Shown: positions 1 to 10,924 of the stretch, piece by piece
Layout: each line of letters opens with the position of its first letter
Position numbering within the stretch: the first letter of the stretch is position 1
NCBI GenBank assembly: GCA_002270565.1
Contig: NQMI01000113.1
Location: 28,796-92,795 of the forward strand
From: Stenocarpella maydis
Taxonomy: Eukaryota > Ascomycota > Sordariomycetes > Diaporthales > Diaporthaceae
Length of the DNA: 64,000 nt
Direction of reading: 5' to 3'
The notes under the pieces: generated by a model
What the model saw: only the letters and a program-made list of their open reading frames with translations
The model's database searches: none
What the model was told of the DNA's origin: nothing
Made by a program: the position numbers and the translations under genes

Positions 1-69
1 CCTCTTGGCGGCTTCGAGCAGCAATTGCTGCCGCAAGGATTCTCAACCGGCCACGGCCCAGCCACGGCC

Positions 70-1820
70 ATGGATAATCCCACTGTGACGCGAGGAGCAG
101 CCAGGGCCTCGGGGTCTGGTGCTGGTGCTGGCGCTGCCGGTTCCTCGCCGACCCGGCCAGTAAACCCGGGCTCGGCGACAGCAGCTTCCGTCTCGGAAGG
201 GGGCCGCCAGCAGGCACCTCGGCCTTCTCTGCGCAGCCATGGCGGCCGGCGTTCCATCCCCGCCCTCGTCCGCAGGTCCGTCCTCACGTTTGCCAAGTTC
301 GTCGGTCCGGGCTTTATGATCGCCGTTGCCTACATAGATCCGGGCAATTATTCCACCGGCATAGCCGCCGGCGCCTCGTACCGCTTCCGCCTCTTATTCA
401 TAGTCCTCCTCAGCAACCTCTTTGCCATCTTCTTGCAGGGCCTCTGTGTCAAGCTCGGCACCGTCACCGGGCTCAACCTGGCCGAGGCCTGCCGTGCCTT
501 TCTCCCTCGATGGCTCAACTGTGCCCTGTACGTGATGGCCGAGGTAGCCATCATCGCCACTGATTTGGCCGAGGTGAGTCTACTCGTCAAGAAAGAACAA
601 GGAGAAAACAACACAAGAGGCTCCCTGGCCCGGCCTGTCGTTTGCTGAGCAAGGCCCTCCGGCCCCTGCAGGTCATCGGTACGGCGATAGCCATCAACCT
701 TCTCATCCCACAGATACCCCTGGTGGCGGGCTGCGCCATCTCCATCCTGGACGTCATGGTCATCCTCTTCTTCTACAACCCAAACGCCTCCATGCGCGGC
801 CTCCGCGCCTTCGAGTCCTTTGTGGTTCTTCTCGTGCTCGCCGTGGTTGTCTGTTTCTGCATCCAGATGTCGCTCATCCGCGACACGGCAGTGGCCGACG
901 TGTTCCGAGGCTACCTGCCGTCCAAGGCCGTCGTTGAGCAGCAGGGCCTGTACCAGGCCTGCGGCATCCTGGGCGCCACAGTCATGCCACACAGCCTGTA
1001 TCTGGGCTCCGGCATCGTCCAGGCCCGGCTGAGGGAGTACGACGTCAGCAAGGGGCTGATGCCCCATGGTAGCCCCAATTCCTCGTCCGTCAACGACGAT
1101 TCCGACAAGAACATCTACACCCCATCCCTGCGCGCGATCCGGCACTGCATGAAGTACTCGATCCTTGAGCTGGCCACGTCGCTCTTCACCTTTGCTCTCT
1201 TCATCAACTCGGCCATCCTCATCGTCGCCGGTGCATCTCTGTACGGGTCCGCCGAGGCACAGGACGACGACATCTTCGCCATCCATGACCTGCTTTCCGA
1301 GAGCCTGGGCAGGGGTGCCGGCATACTCTTCGCGTTGGCGCTGCTGCTCTCGGGTGTTTCAGCCGGGATCGTGTGTACCATCGCGGGGCAGATGGTGAGC
1401 GAGGGGGCTCTGTCGTGGAAGATGCGCCCATGGCTCCGCCGGCTCATCACGCGCTCCATGAGCATTACCCCCAGCATCATAATCGCCGGTGCGGTTGGCA
1501 GGGAGGGGCTCGACACGGCGCTGAATGCGTCACAGGTCGTGCTTAGCGTCGTGCTGCCGTTCGTGTCGGCGCCGCTGATATATTTCACCTGCATGAACAA
1601 GTATATGAAGGTCGTCCCGGGCAGGGCTCATCGTGCCGTCGAGCGCTCATCCCGCGGTGCCGTGGGCGACCATGACCAGTCCGAGGACGGTAGCACACAG
1701 GTTGAGAATGTGAAGATGGCCAACTCGATGCCGGTTGTCATCATTGCAGCGTTGATTTGGGTGATCATCGCCGCAATGAATGTGGCCAACCTCGTGCTGC
1801 TGGGCCTGGGCAGGGGATAG
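70..1820 (+). CDS. Nramp-family divalent metal transporter (Smf-type)
   Basis: Proton-coupled divalent metal (Mn/Fe) transporter of the Nramp/Smf family, an integral membrane protein. Two exons, 70-573 and 672-1820, are joined by a 98 bp GT-AG intron (GTGAGT...GCAG) that restores the conserved junction ATDLAE|VIGTA; the joined frame gives about 550 residues, normal for fungal Smf proteins. Family marks are the TM1 metal-binding motif DPGN (about residue 94) and the TM6 motif MPHSLYLGS. The first 80 residues are low-complexity, Ala/Gly/Ser-rich and probably cytosolic. The ATG at 70 has a good context (GGCCATGG) and is the first ATG in frame, but the frame is open to the left edge of the window, so an upstream start cannot be excluded. 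Which Smf paralogue this is, and its membrane (plasma, endosome or vacuole), cannot be told from sequence alone. Confidence 0.93.
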
Positions 1821-2423
1821 AGCAGGCGGCGTGGTTTTAAACGTGGCTCCAGGGTAAATGTAGCATATGCTTCTGCTTCTGCTGGGTCATGGCGAGATCA
1901 AGGCATGCTGATATGAAGGCGTTCCGCCTTTGCCCTCGCAGCTCTGCCTATTGGGCAGTGGGAACAGGTTTCGAGTCCGGCCCATCGCCCTGAGCAACCT
2001 AGTCTGCCAGTCTTGTCGCCATCAAGACGCCAGTGACTTGGACGCAAGCTTTGTTCGGTTCCGCAGCGCTAATAAGGTTCTCAGGTTGCGGAGCTCCTTG
2101 GGCGAGAAGCGGTACTCGGGGCAATGCCAATGCCGCCGAGTGTAAGGCACCAGGGACTAATTGAATTGTGCAATACTAATGTCTCAGTACACTCACCGTC
2201 CCAATAGGTGAAGCTGATCCACTGTGAACAAACAACAAATAGACCAGTGTGTTTGCTCTGCTACGCTACGCACACACTTTCTCACTCACGGCGAGCGATC
2301 AAAAAGACTTTGTATCCAAAGCAATAGTCCGTGTTGTTGCTTTTCTCTTTCTTTTCCTACCCTTCCGTCGTGCTAGGTCGTTTTCTGCTCCTGGAGCTGA
2401 TATGCATTATGCATTCTGTAGCC
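1821..2423. other. Intergenic, nothing recognised
   Basis: Spacer between the Nramp gene and the MFS relic. It should contain the 3' UTR of the transporter; I see no conserved coding segment, RNA gene or repeat here. Confidence 0.5.
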
Positions 2424-4330
2424 ATGGACTTGCAGAAACAGCCCACAGGCACGCAGCCGCCAGACGAGAAGACACATGCCAATGCGGGCCAGCTGTCTGT
2501 ACTGTCGAAGACTACGGATTAGGCCGAGGCTGGACCACAGCAGCAACATGAGCCCAGCATTGTGTATCCCAAGCGCCTGGCCCGGGTTCTGATACTAGCT
2601 TCGCTCACTACACTTCTGTCCGCCATCACAGGTCTATACGGCGCGCTCGTATCTGGCCTCTCTGGCAGAGAGCTCACTCACCACCCCCGGCCATACTGTA
2701 CTAGCACTTGCACTTGCACGCGCCACCTATGTCGCTCCACCGATAGCTGGCCCCGGAAGATGTCGTCCTCGTGGCCCTGGACCAGACCACCATAGTCCCT
2801 GCCTTGGGTGCTATCACGGCCGTATCGGTAAAGGACACTGGCTGGTACGGCAGTTCCTACATCCTCACGACCACGGCCTTGCAGCCTCTGTACGACAAGC
2901 TGTACAACAGCTTCGGCGTCAAACCCGTCTACCTCATGGCCATGTTTGTTTTCGAGGTCAGCAGCTTTTGTGTGCGCAGTCGCGCCGAGCTGGACGGCTC
3001 TCATTGTCGGGCGAGCCGTCGCTTGTATGGGCACAGCTAGCTTGTTCTCGGGCTCCGTCGTCATCCTGGCATAAACCCTCCCGCTTCGGCAGAGGCCTCT
3101 AGCGTTTGGCTTGATCGGAGGAATTTGGCGTATTTGCATCCGTCGCCGGCCCCTTGATAGGCGGTGCTTTTACGGACCATGTCTCATGGCGCTGGTGCTT
3201 CTATTCTCCCCTGCGGTGGTGGTCGGACGTTGCTCGCCGTCTCTCGCTGGCACATGCGCGGCCTAGACCTCCTCATTAGCGGTGTAACTATGGTTGCCAT
3301 CTTCTTTCTTCTGCACATAGGGGGCCAGAAGAGGCGGGACCCCAGCTACCTGGACAAGATGGAGCAGCTGTATCTCCTAGGGACGGCCATCCTAATCCTG
3401 GCCGTGATTTGTCTGCTACTTGCTCTACGATAGGGTGGCACCGAGTACCCATGGGACAACACGCGCATCATTGGCCTGGCATTCATTGCCGTCCAGATCA
3501 TGACGAGGGTACTCTTCCGCCGCTCCTGTTCCATAGCTGCGATGTCCCGTGCGCCATGCTGCCCTCGGGATTTCTTTTTGGCTCGGACTTTCACCCCTTG
3601 ATGTATTACCTGTCCCTGTGGTTCCGGGCGATACAGGGTGACAATGCTATCGAGGCTGGGGTCAAGATTCTACCGCTTTTCATCTCCACTGTCCTGACGA
3701 GCGTCCTTTCTGGAAGGCTCATCAGCGCAGCGGGTAGATATACTCGTCTTGCCCTGCCGAGCATGCTTCTATTTACGGTCGGCGCAAGGTAAGAGCCTCT
3801 TCTCATTGGTCTCCACTCCTGTCCGATGCGTTGCCACTTTGCGGGCCCTACCTTATGGGCGCATGCCCGTTTGTAGACAGCTTCCTGATAAATCACATAT
3901 CCCTTTTTTGCCCCCCCGGCCCCCCCCCACCCCCTTCAAAAAACAAAAAAGAAAGGAAAAAAAAAAAAAAAAAAAAAAGGTACTTATTATCACTCGGCTC
4001 TCCACTCAGAGTGTGGTTGGGCTACCAGGTTTTGGCAGGACTGGGTACCGGTGTAGGATTCCAGCTTAGCATCCTGGTCGTACAGGCCATCCCGCCGCAG
4101 GACATCGTGGTAGCAAACCGCTTGTGGGCAGTTTTCCGAGTCTTTCGGTGGGGCTATCTTCATAGCCATGGCACAGACGGTTCTGCCAAGGCAACCTGGC
4201 CGAGGGGATCAGGCGCGATCTCCCCGGGTTGGACCCATCGCTCGCGGGTGGCCTGTGTGTACAAAACCTGGAGAGTTCTCCGCGGTAGAATGTACATTAT
4301 ATGCACGCCCACATCTCATCTCGTATAGTA
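2424..4330 (+). pseudogene. Decayed MFS multidrug efflux transporter (DHA2-like)
   Basis: Relic of a 14-TM drug:H+ antiporter of the major facilitator superfamily. Recognisable family pieces follow in the right order but in changing frames: an N-terminal tail from an ATG at 2424, then VALDQTT (about 2771), [64 protein letters not shown]-like sequence near 3380, YYLSLWFRAIQG (about 3606) and GYQVLAGLGTGVGFQ (about 4023). In-frame stops lie at 2520 (TAG), 3071 (TAA) and 3431 (TAG, in place of the usual Trp codon before GG). At least five frame changes are needed, near 2965, 3130, 3220, 3560 and 4150. One intron (3789-4009) keeps intact splice sites but is swollen by C- and A-runs. Homology fades after about 4275, so the C-terminal helices are lost. 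It cannot give a working pump. Confidence 0.85.
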
Positions 4331-6661
4331 TCTTCTTGCAAGGGGTATTCTATTCACTAGGGGTAACACTGTGTATGTCACGACAAGAAGATATGGCAAG
4401 AATGTTAGGTAACTTGCATATAGGGGCGTGAATTTGCAGGTAGAGTTTGCCGTGCTAATGCCGAGGTCCGGATCAAACACTCCTTCTTTGTCTACTAGCA
4501 TCATCTAACCATCCCTCTAGAAACCATGATTTTGTGCTAATATGATGCAGCAGAGCGGGATATAGATCAAGCTTATAGGATGTACAGCCCGCATAGCATT
4601 CTTAACTAGCTTAATTACCCAAAACTAATCTTAATACAAACTAATCTATTAAACACCTTTAAATATAAAGTATTCAATAAAAAGAAAATCATCAAAATAA
4701 GATACTACTAAAAATCATTATCAATTAAGTAGTGCTATGGGCTGACAATTGAGCCAGCGGCCCCACGGTCTATTTTAGCTTGCGTACTGATGGTTAAGAT
4801 GGGTCTCGATGTGGCAACCAGGACTCGGCGGTTGGTGGAGTTGCAAGTGACAAACTCTAGACGGTGGGACGGTATTAAGACAATACCGTCAAGTGAGGAA
4901 AATCGCATGCGTGCCGCTGTCTCGAGACCAGATGCTGGCGTCTGTCCGGCACCGGCCTTGAAACCGCTGTATTACACATCTTTCGGACACCCCCCGGATT
5001 TCGATTCCTCTGGAGTCGAGCAGACCTCCACCCGGCGCGGTCGATGGCCCGGCCGTCGAAGCATAACGGTTGTAGGACCGGATCTGAGCAGAACGTCTCG
5101 TCCGAAACTCTTCCCTGGACGTCTCCTTCCCGTCCCGGTACGGCCTAGCATTGCTGGAAGTACACGTCTGAGGCCTGCAGTGAATCTCCAAGCAGGCAGT
5201 GACAGACCACACCCATCGGGGTTGAGCTGGTGGCCATTGGAAGCCCCCTTTTCTGGACCGGTGCCCCACTGAGACCAAGGGAGTCAGTCGCAAGCTACCC
5301 TAGGTATTGAGGTTCAATAATCGCGATTTCCAGCCGGAGCATATTCAAGAGCAGCCCCGGCCCCGCAGCATCTCAATGCGGGGGTGCCACTGGAGGTGTT
5401 GGCGGCGAAGTGGGCCGCATCCCAAGCAAGGTTTGTCGTGATTCATGAACTGTTGGCCCGGAGTAAATGCTCCGGCAGCGCGCCGCACACATGGTCCGAG
5501 GCCAGCACATTGGCATGTAAACCAGCAACATGTTCCGGAGACATGCTCCATAACTGTCGATTGCCTCATTCCCTCCGATCTGGCCTGTCCCTGCCCTGCT
5601 GCTGGCGGCCCTGCCATCGTATCATTGCGGTGTCATCGGCCGCAAGGCTGCGATTTGCCAGTGTATCGCCCGAATCTCTTCAGGTTGTCTGAGTACTTTC
5701 TTTTATAAACATGGCACAAGACACACTCCCTCAAGGGTGAACTTACGGGTCAACTCGATAGACTTGGCCAGAGTGCCCAGGCGAAGAAACAGTGCCGCCA
5801 ATTCCGCCGCTAGTTCTGCCGCGGTCTAAACTCCCTTTTCCTGCCCGATACATCCCCCGCGGCGTGCTATTGGTTTCCGCTCACCGCGGGTAGACGCTCT
5901 GCAACGGGGTGTTGTTGAAGTTCCTGCGAGGCCCAGTGGTGTAAGCATGTCCCGCCCGCTCGGAGTCACTGGTATGGAGCACCCTCTACTAACCCAGGTT
6001 GGGAGCCTCAGCGAGCACATGCCACAGTAGGCTGGTCCCAGAAGCCGACGGTATATACGTCCGTCCTTCAAACTTCCGAGGTGCTAGAAAGAGCGCAACG
6101 CCAGCCTGCAAGCAGTCGAAACCAACCCAAGCCTCCCCGCCAGGCTCAGTCGCATCCGCGGACGTCCATGGCCCGTTATCAAAAGCCATACGTGGAAGAA
6201 GAAAAGGACGAGAACAAGGACGAGAACAAGGACGGATCCGCAAACCGAGGAGGCACTTCGGATCAGGCTGGCAATCATCCGCCAGTGGCATCTTCGACGG
6301 AAGTCAGGCGGCTGAGGAAAAGAAAGGGCCCATGGGATGGCTTACAGCCACTAGGCAAGAGAAGTTGTATTTCTACCGCTTGCAAATGACAGCCGAGCAA
6401 TAATTTCAAAGCCTCCACTTCGGACCATCCGCTGCACAGGGCGCCGGCGATGTCAACCAACCTAACTTGTGTGAAGAGGTGAACAAGGGTGGCGGCGGCT
6501 GGGCTGCTGTGCATACCTGTTTGGTGTGCACGAGTTGCCTCGAGGCAAACCGATGTTTTTGACATGGGGCGTGCTACGTCGGAGGGGCGGAGGCGGCCGT
6601 AGCTGGGACTGCAGGCAGCAAGAGGGGGCACCCCGGCGTCACCAGCGCTGGGCCGCCCGCC
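4331..6661. other. Intergenic, including AT-rich block
   Basis: No gene recognised on either strand. About 4596-4740 is strikingly AT-rich against GC-rich surroundings. Around 6203-6232 there is a short tandem repeat of GACGAGAACAAG. Open frames here (for example 4790-5272 with an ATG) show no family features and no codon structure I trust. Confidence 0.5.
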
Positions 6662-7890
6662 TCACCAGCTCATGACGCCCCTGGACCTGTCGAAGCCGCC
6701 CCTGAGCTGTTGCTCGGGCTTGACGACCTTGCCCTGAAGCACTGTGTACCTGACAATGCCCTCGCAGTCTTCTGGCCTCACCCTGGCCAGCCAGATGCAT
6801 TGCCCAGCGCCCGTGTCTCCCCCGGGCCCATCCGCCGGGTCCTCCCTGATGCGCGGCGTCAAGCTCTCACCCTCACCGAGCTTCGCCCTCTGCAGCCCAT
6901 CCAGCCCGAAGGCGTCCGGGCGACGGTAGATGATCATGTTCGCGCTGTACTTGTGCCCTCCGACGTGCGAAATAAAGTAGATGCCCACGCCACCTGGCCT
7001 CTCGTCATCCAGGTCACGGTACAGGCCGAGGGGCCGCAGGTGCTGCCCAGTGTGTTAGTATGAAGCGACCAAGGGGGCGGGCGACGGGCAGCGGGTTTGG
7101 TCTGTTTTTGTTTTGACCTACCCGCTGCAGCTCCTTCTTGATGAGCGGTGCCGACTGGCCGCAGCGCGCGTCACGAGTCTTTTGTGAGCAGAGCAATATC
7201 AGCACAGAATGGGGGCTCGGCCGGCTCTTGAGCCCCTCGCGCTCGGGCGCGGGGTCGGGCAGGGACTGCGGCGGTAGCGAGTCCGGGATGGAGGCGGAAA
7301 CAGGCTGGAGGGCCGAGGTGTTGGTGGGCGAGCGGTTGATGTACTCGGAGATGAGCGCGGGGACAGAGGCGGGGGTCACGTGTTCTATGACGACAAAAGC
7401 GGGCATCAGCAGCAGGGTCGTTGGCTCCGAGTAGTCGCTGCTGTGGTTGGGGGTCGGCATGTTGGAGGCGGACAGCATGAGCCGCTGCGCGACGCGGTGG
7501 CTGGAGTCAGTCTCGGCCGGTAGACGCAGTAGACGCAGGCCAGCCCGGCGGGTCGGCCGTGGGCACAATGCTCACCCCGTTGCTTGGCTTGTCGGCCTTT
7601 TCAATGGCCTGCATTACGCTGCCCTTCTCGTCGGCCACGTTGCGTGTCCAGTCGGACTTGCCCGTGGCCACCAGCACGTGGGTGCTCCAGCCCTTGACCC
7701 CCCCGTACAGGTCATCGCTCTCCTGGATCTTGAAGCCCTTTGGGTAGTGCGTGGGGCAGTTCTCGCAGTCCCTGAGGCAGTCGTCGCCGTCGACCTCGGG
7801 GTCAACCTTGGGGAAGAGATGGCCCATCGGCACACCGCCGCTTTCGCCAGTGGCCAGCTTCCTGGCGCCGCTGACAAGCGACTTGAACAT
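6662..7890 (-). CDS. Apd1/Aim32-type sucrase/ferredoxin-like protein
   Basis: Thioredoxin-fold [2Fe-2S] ferredoxin-like protein of the Apd1/Aim32 (Suc_Fer-like) family; yeast members act in cytosol or mitochondria, the latter in redox quality control. Three exons on the minus strand, 7890-7576, 7484-7122 and 7042-6662, with GT-AG introns of 91 and 79 bp, both phase 0, give 352 residues, near the family's 310-350. The N-terminal half has the clustered cysteines CLRDCENC (about residues 37-44) followed by HYPKGFKI and GWSTHVLVATGK. The C-terminal half has the family's HVGGH motif (ISHVGGHKYSAN) and ends with PEDCEGIVRYTVLQGKVVKP. The ATG at 7890 is the natural start, just before the conserved block. 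It lies 610 bp downstream of the acyltransferase gene on the same strand. Which orthologue (Apd1 or Aim32) it is remains unresolved. Confidence 0.9.
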
Positions 7891-8500
7891 TGTTGCAGCT
7901 GAGCTCTGCAGCCCTGTCGGCTGCTGGGCTCGTTCTCCGGCGCTTATCGAAGGCGAAGGGGGCCCGGGGCGCGAGGGGACTGGGAGAGAGAGGAGGCGAG
8001 TACGAGAGCGTGTCGGGGCAGATGAGGTGTAGGTGTAGGTCTGGGTTATTTTGGGGGGGGGGCTCTTGTTTTTGAAGTTTTCGGGCACCTCGCGTAGGTA
8101 GATTAGATGGTCTGCGCAACAAGTGATCACGAAGTCTCTCGTCCTGGCTGATCTCCGACGCCTGCTTCGCTTACACCCGAGGTGACCCGCCCGTCGGGTC
8201 GCTGGACCGCTGTAATCCACCGGCATCGGCCGGCGTTGCTGCCAAATCCAAAAAAGGATATCCCCGCTCGTAAGTCCGAAGCCGTCCGAGAGCTCCCGGT
8301 GAAAGTTACGGCTGTCCACCGAGTCCACTCTCCTGTCCCCGGAGATACCATCACGTCGACCTCCAACCAGTGGGCTGGCGCGGGACGGGTAGCTGTGTGC
8401 ACAGTGCACGTCAAGGACACAGAGGGACACCGCATCGAAATTACCGTGTCCAATTGTCCATCAATTACTCGACTAAGCTTACTTCGCTTTCGCTGTGGCT
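7891..8500. other. Intergenic, promoter of ferredoxin-like gene
   Basis: Spacer between the acyltransferase stop and the ferredoxin-like start. It should hold the 3' UTR of the former and promoter of the latter. There is a T-run/G-run tract near 8048-8060. Nothing else recognised. Confidence 0.5.
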
Positions 8501-10924
8501 TCACGCTTGATGCTTGCCCTCTGCGTCCTCCTCCTCCTCCTCCTCCTCCTCCTCCTCGTCGCCGTCGCTCTCGCCGTCGTTGCTCTGAAGCTCGAACGCC
8601 TTCTTTCCCGCACTCTTCCGCCTCCTCAGCTCGCCTCGCTCCCTCATCTCCTGCCTAATCTTCCTGCTGACCTCGTCCAGCCCCTCCCTCGAGTCCAGTG
8701 CGGTGAAGGCACTGACTGGGAACCCCGCCGACCCGAACGCCCCACCCGAGCTGCTGCTCCTGCTCCTGGACCGCGATGGTGGCCGCGTCGAGAAGATGCC
8801 CACCTTGCCGATGTTGCTGTACGACTCGTTCTTGGGCAAGCCCCGGCTGGACGACGTCGTGTCGCGCCTAGCAAGAGGCCGTGTCGGGCTCTCCGCCTCG
8901 AACCCCGTGCTCGACATGTCGCTGTCGCGTCTCGCGACTGGCGGCTTGCCCGGTGTCCTGGGCCGGCCGTCGTCATTGGCAGGGTCAGCCACTATCCGCG
9001 TCTTATCAAAGTCCGGGAACATCTCAGGCCCAAGCTCGTTGATCACCCCGGTCACCCGCTCGCTCAGCTCCGCCCGCCGCTCCCTCAGCTGGTAGATGTT
9101 ATAGCTGGAAGCGGGGTTGAGGCACATGACGAGTGGGCGCAGAGACTTGAAGATATCCATCCCCACCTCCCCCAGCCGCAGCGCCGCGAAGGTGATGAGC
9201 GGGAACACGACCCAGCCGATCGGGAAGGCCGTCCAGAGGGGGATCCACCTCGGAACGTAGTCCCAGTAACCCCAGAGCCTGTCTGCATAGACCCTCCAGA
9301 CAAAGATGCAGATGTACGTGTTGTACAGGATCGGCGCAAACCCCAGTGCCGTCATTATCTTCCATGTTGCCATCACATCGCGGCCTTGGATCTTGACAGA
9401 GGAACCCGCCAATGCCTCTCTTGCCTTCTTCACGCTGATAAACTTTGTCAACACAAAGACGGGGGTGAAGAGGAGGAGGCCGGGGAGGGTGCCGACCAGG
9501 AGCACCAAGAGCTTGACCACTCTGTAGAGCGTGGTTAGCAGGACAGTGTGGATGGGCATCCTAGCGTATTGGACTTGATGGTCGCGCATGTTGAGATATC
9601 GGAGCTGCTTGTTGTAGTCCTTGACCGCCTCCGACAGCTGGACAATGCGCTCGTCGTGCTTGTACTTCTCGTAGCCCATCGCCAGCCTACGGTTCAGCTC
9701 GACAACATACGGCAGCGGCAGCTTCTTCCCCGTGGGCTTGTAAAGACGCCGGGCGGCTTGAATGAGCATCAGTGTGTCGTAGTCGGGCGTCTGCACGGTG
9801 ACAGCAGCCAGGCCCTGGTACACCGTGTCCAGGAGCTGGCCGATGGCATCCCGCCTCTGCCCGTTCTTGTACATATCAACGAGCTCCCTGGGGATTTCCA
9901 TCGGCTGCCCAAACTCGACCACCGCCCTCGATCGGAACTTGTGGGCATGGAAGTAATTCATGCCCACGGGTACTATCTTGAGGTCGATCTCGGGCGAGTC
10001 GGCGAGGGCTCCAAGCGCCATGATGGCAACGCCAGCCTTGAGGGGCAGTAGTCCGGTGCGGTCATGGCTGCCGCCCTCGGGGAAAATGCCCACGCAGCCT
10101 CCGGATCGCAGCCGGTCAAACACAGCCTCGTACACCTTCGTCTGGTCAATGTGAGGGGCCAGCTTGTAGGGGGTGCCATGGTAGCCATCCTTGATACCCC
10201 TAAAGTCCCTGTTGGTAAGGTTGCCGGAGTCGTCAATGTCGTCGCGAGCCGTCAGCTGGTAGACGGCCAGCTTTGTCTTGAAGGGCCTCTTGATGCGTAT
10301 GTGCTCTGGCCCGTGGATCTCAGCAATGTCGACACTCGTACTCGCCTGGCCCTTTGCGGCGGGCAGGAAGATCATGCCACCGACCTCGGCGTCCCTTTCA
10401 AAGTTGGTACCGATGCCGCGGATCAGTGTCGGGTCGCCTACGGGGTCGGGGAGGTATACGGTGCCGCTTTTGGGCCTTGCTGCGTCCTGGGCGCGGCCGA
10501 CGGGTACAGCACCAGTCTGTCGAGAGGCCCATCCGATGAAGCCGTGGACGGACTTTTGCGCCACAAGAAGGGAAACACGGCGCTTTGCTTCCTTCTTCAG
10601 GGTCCGCTGGAGGATCAGTGCGTCGACAAACTGGGTACAGGTCAGGCCAGTCAGCCAGGCAGTTAGTTCATGGGCGGGGCAGCTCACCTGATTGGCGTGG
10701 GGCGCGGCAACAAACAAGATAGGGCCCTGCCTGGGAACCTTCCAGGAGCCCCTGGGATGGACCTCACGAAAGAAGAGATCGACAAAGATGGACATAAACC
10801 ACAGGAAGGTGTCGTACTTCCTGTTGCTCATGGGGTAGAGCTCAGTGGCAGGCTTTGGAGAGTCGGCGCTCTGGGGCGGCGCCGGCAGGGCCGAGGGAGT
10901 GGACGAGGCATTGTCGGAAGCCAT
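8501..10924 (-). CDS. Glycerol-3-phosphate / DHAP O-acyltransferase (Sct1/Gpt2 type)
   Basis: First enzyme of phospholipid and triacylglycerol synthesis: acylates sn-glycerol-3-phosphate (and DHAP in yeast) at position 1 with acyl-CoA, in the ER membrane. Two exons, 10924-10688 and 10630-8501, with a 57 bp GT-AG intron inside the catalytic block; splicing rebuilds APHANQFVDALI. The product is about 788 residues. HANQFVD (residues 76-82) stands in for the acyltransferase HX4D box, and FPEGGSHDRTGLLPLKAG (about 255-272) is the glycerolipid acyltransferase substrate-binding motif. Several hydrophobic segments follow the catalytic domain (from about residue 425). The tail is basic/Ser-rich and ends in a run of about ten Glu, as in yeast Sct1/Gpt2, where this tail is phosphorylated. 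The frame extends upstream only from a GTG; the ATG at 10924 is the first. The intron is a multiple of three without a stop, so retention would add 19 residues. Confidence 0.95.
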   Translation of the reverse strand: MASDNASSTPSALPAPPQSADSPKPATELYPMSNRKYDTFLWFMSIFVDLFFREVHPRGSWKVPRQGPILFVAAPHANQVSCPAHELTAWLTGLTCTQFVDALILQRTLKKEAKRRVSLLVAQKSVHGFIGWASRQTGAVPVGRAQDAARPKSGTVYLPDPVGDPTLIRGIGTNFERDAEVGGMIFLPAAKGQASTSVDIAEIHGPEHIRIKRPFKTKLAVYQLTARDDIDDSGNLTNRDFRGIKDGYHGTPYKLAPHIDQTKVYEAVFDRLRSGGCVGIFPEGGSHDRTGLLPLKAGVAIMALGALADSPEIDLKIVPVGMNYFHAHKFRSRAVVEFGQPMEIPRELVDMYKNGQRRDAIGQLLDTVYQGLAAVTVQTPDYDTLMLIQAARRLYKPTGKKLPLPYVVELNRRLAMGYEKYKHDERIVQLSEAVKDYNKQLRYLNMRDHQVQYARMPIHTVLLTTLYRVVKLLVLLVGTLPGLLLFTPVFVLTKFISVKKAREALAGSSVKIQGRDVMATWKIMTALGFAPILYNTYICIFVWRVYADRLWGYWDYVPRWIPLWTAFPIGWVVFPLITFAALRLGEVGMDIFKSLRPLVMCLNPASSYNIYQLRERRAELSERVTGVINELGPEMFPDFDKTRIVADPANDDGRPRTPGKPPVARRDSDMSSTGFEAESPTRPLARRDTTSSSRGLPKNESYSNIGKVGIFSTRPPSRSRSRSSSSGGAFGSAGFPVSAFTALDSREGLDEVSRKIRQEMRERGELRRRKSAGKKAFELQSNDGESDGDEEEEEEEEEEDAEGKHQA

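Noticed and set aside
348..1286. Long minus-strand frame over the Nramp gene
   Set aside because: Shadow of the transporter exons; the plus-strand product is a clear family member.
8495..9538. Long plus-strand frames opposite the acyltransferase
   Set aside because: Antisense shadows of a conserved enzyme; the Leu-run is the reverse of its poly-Glu tail.
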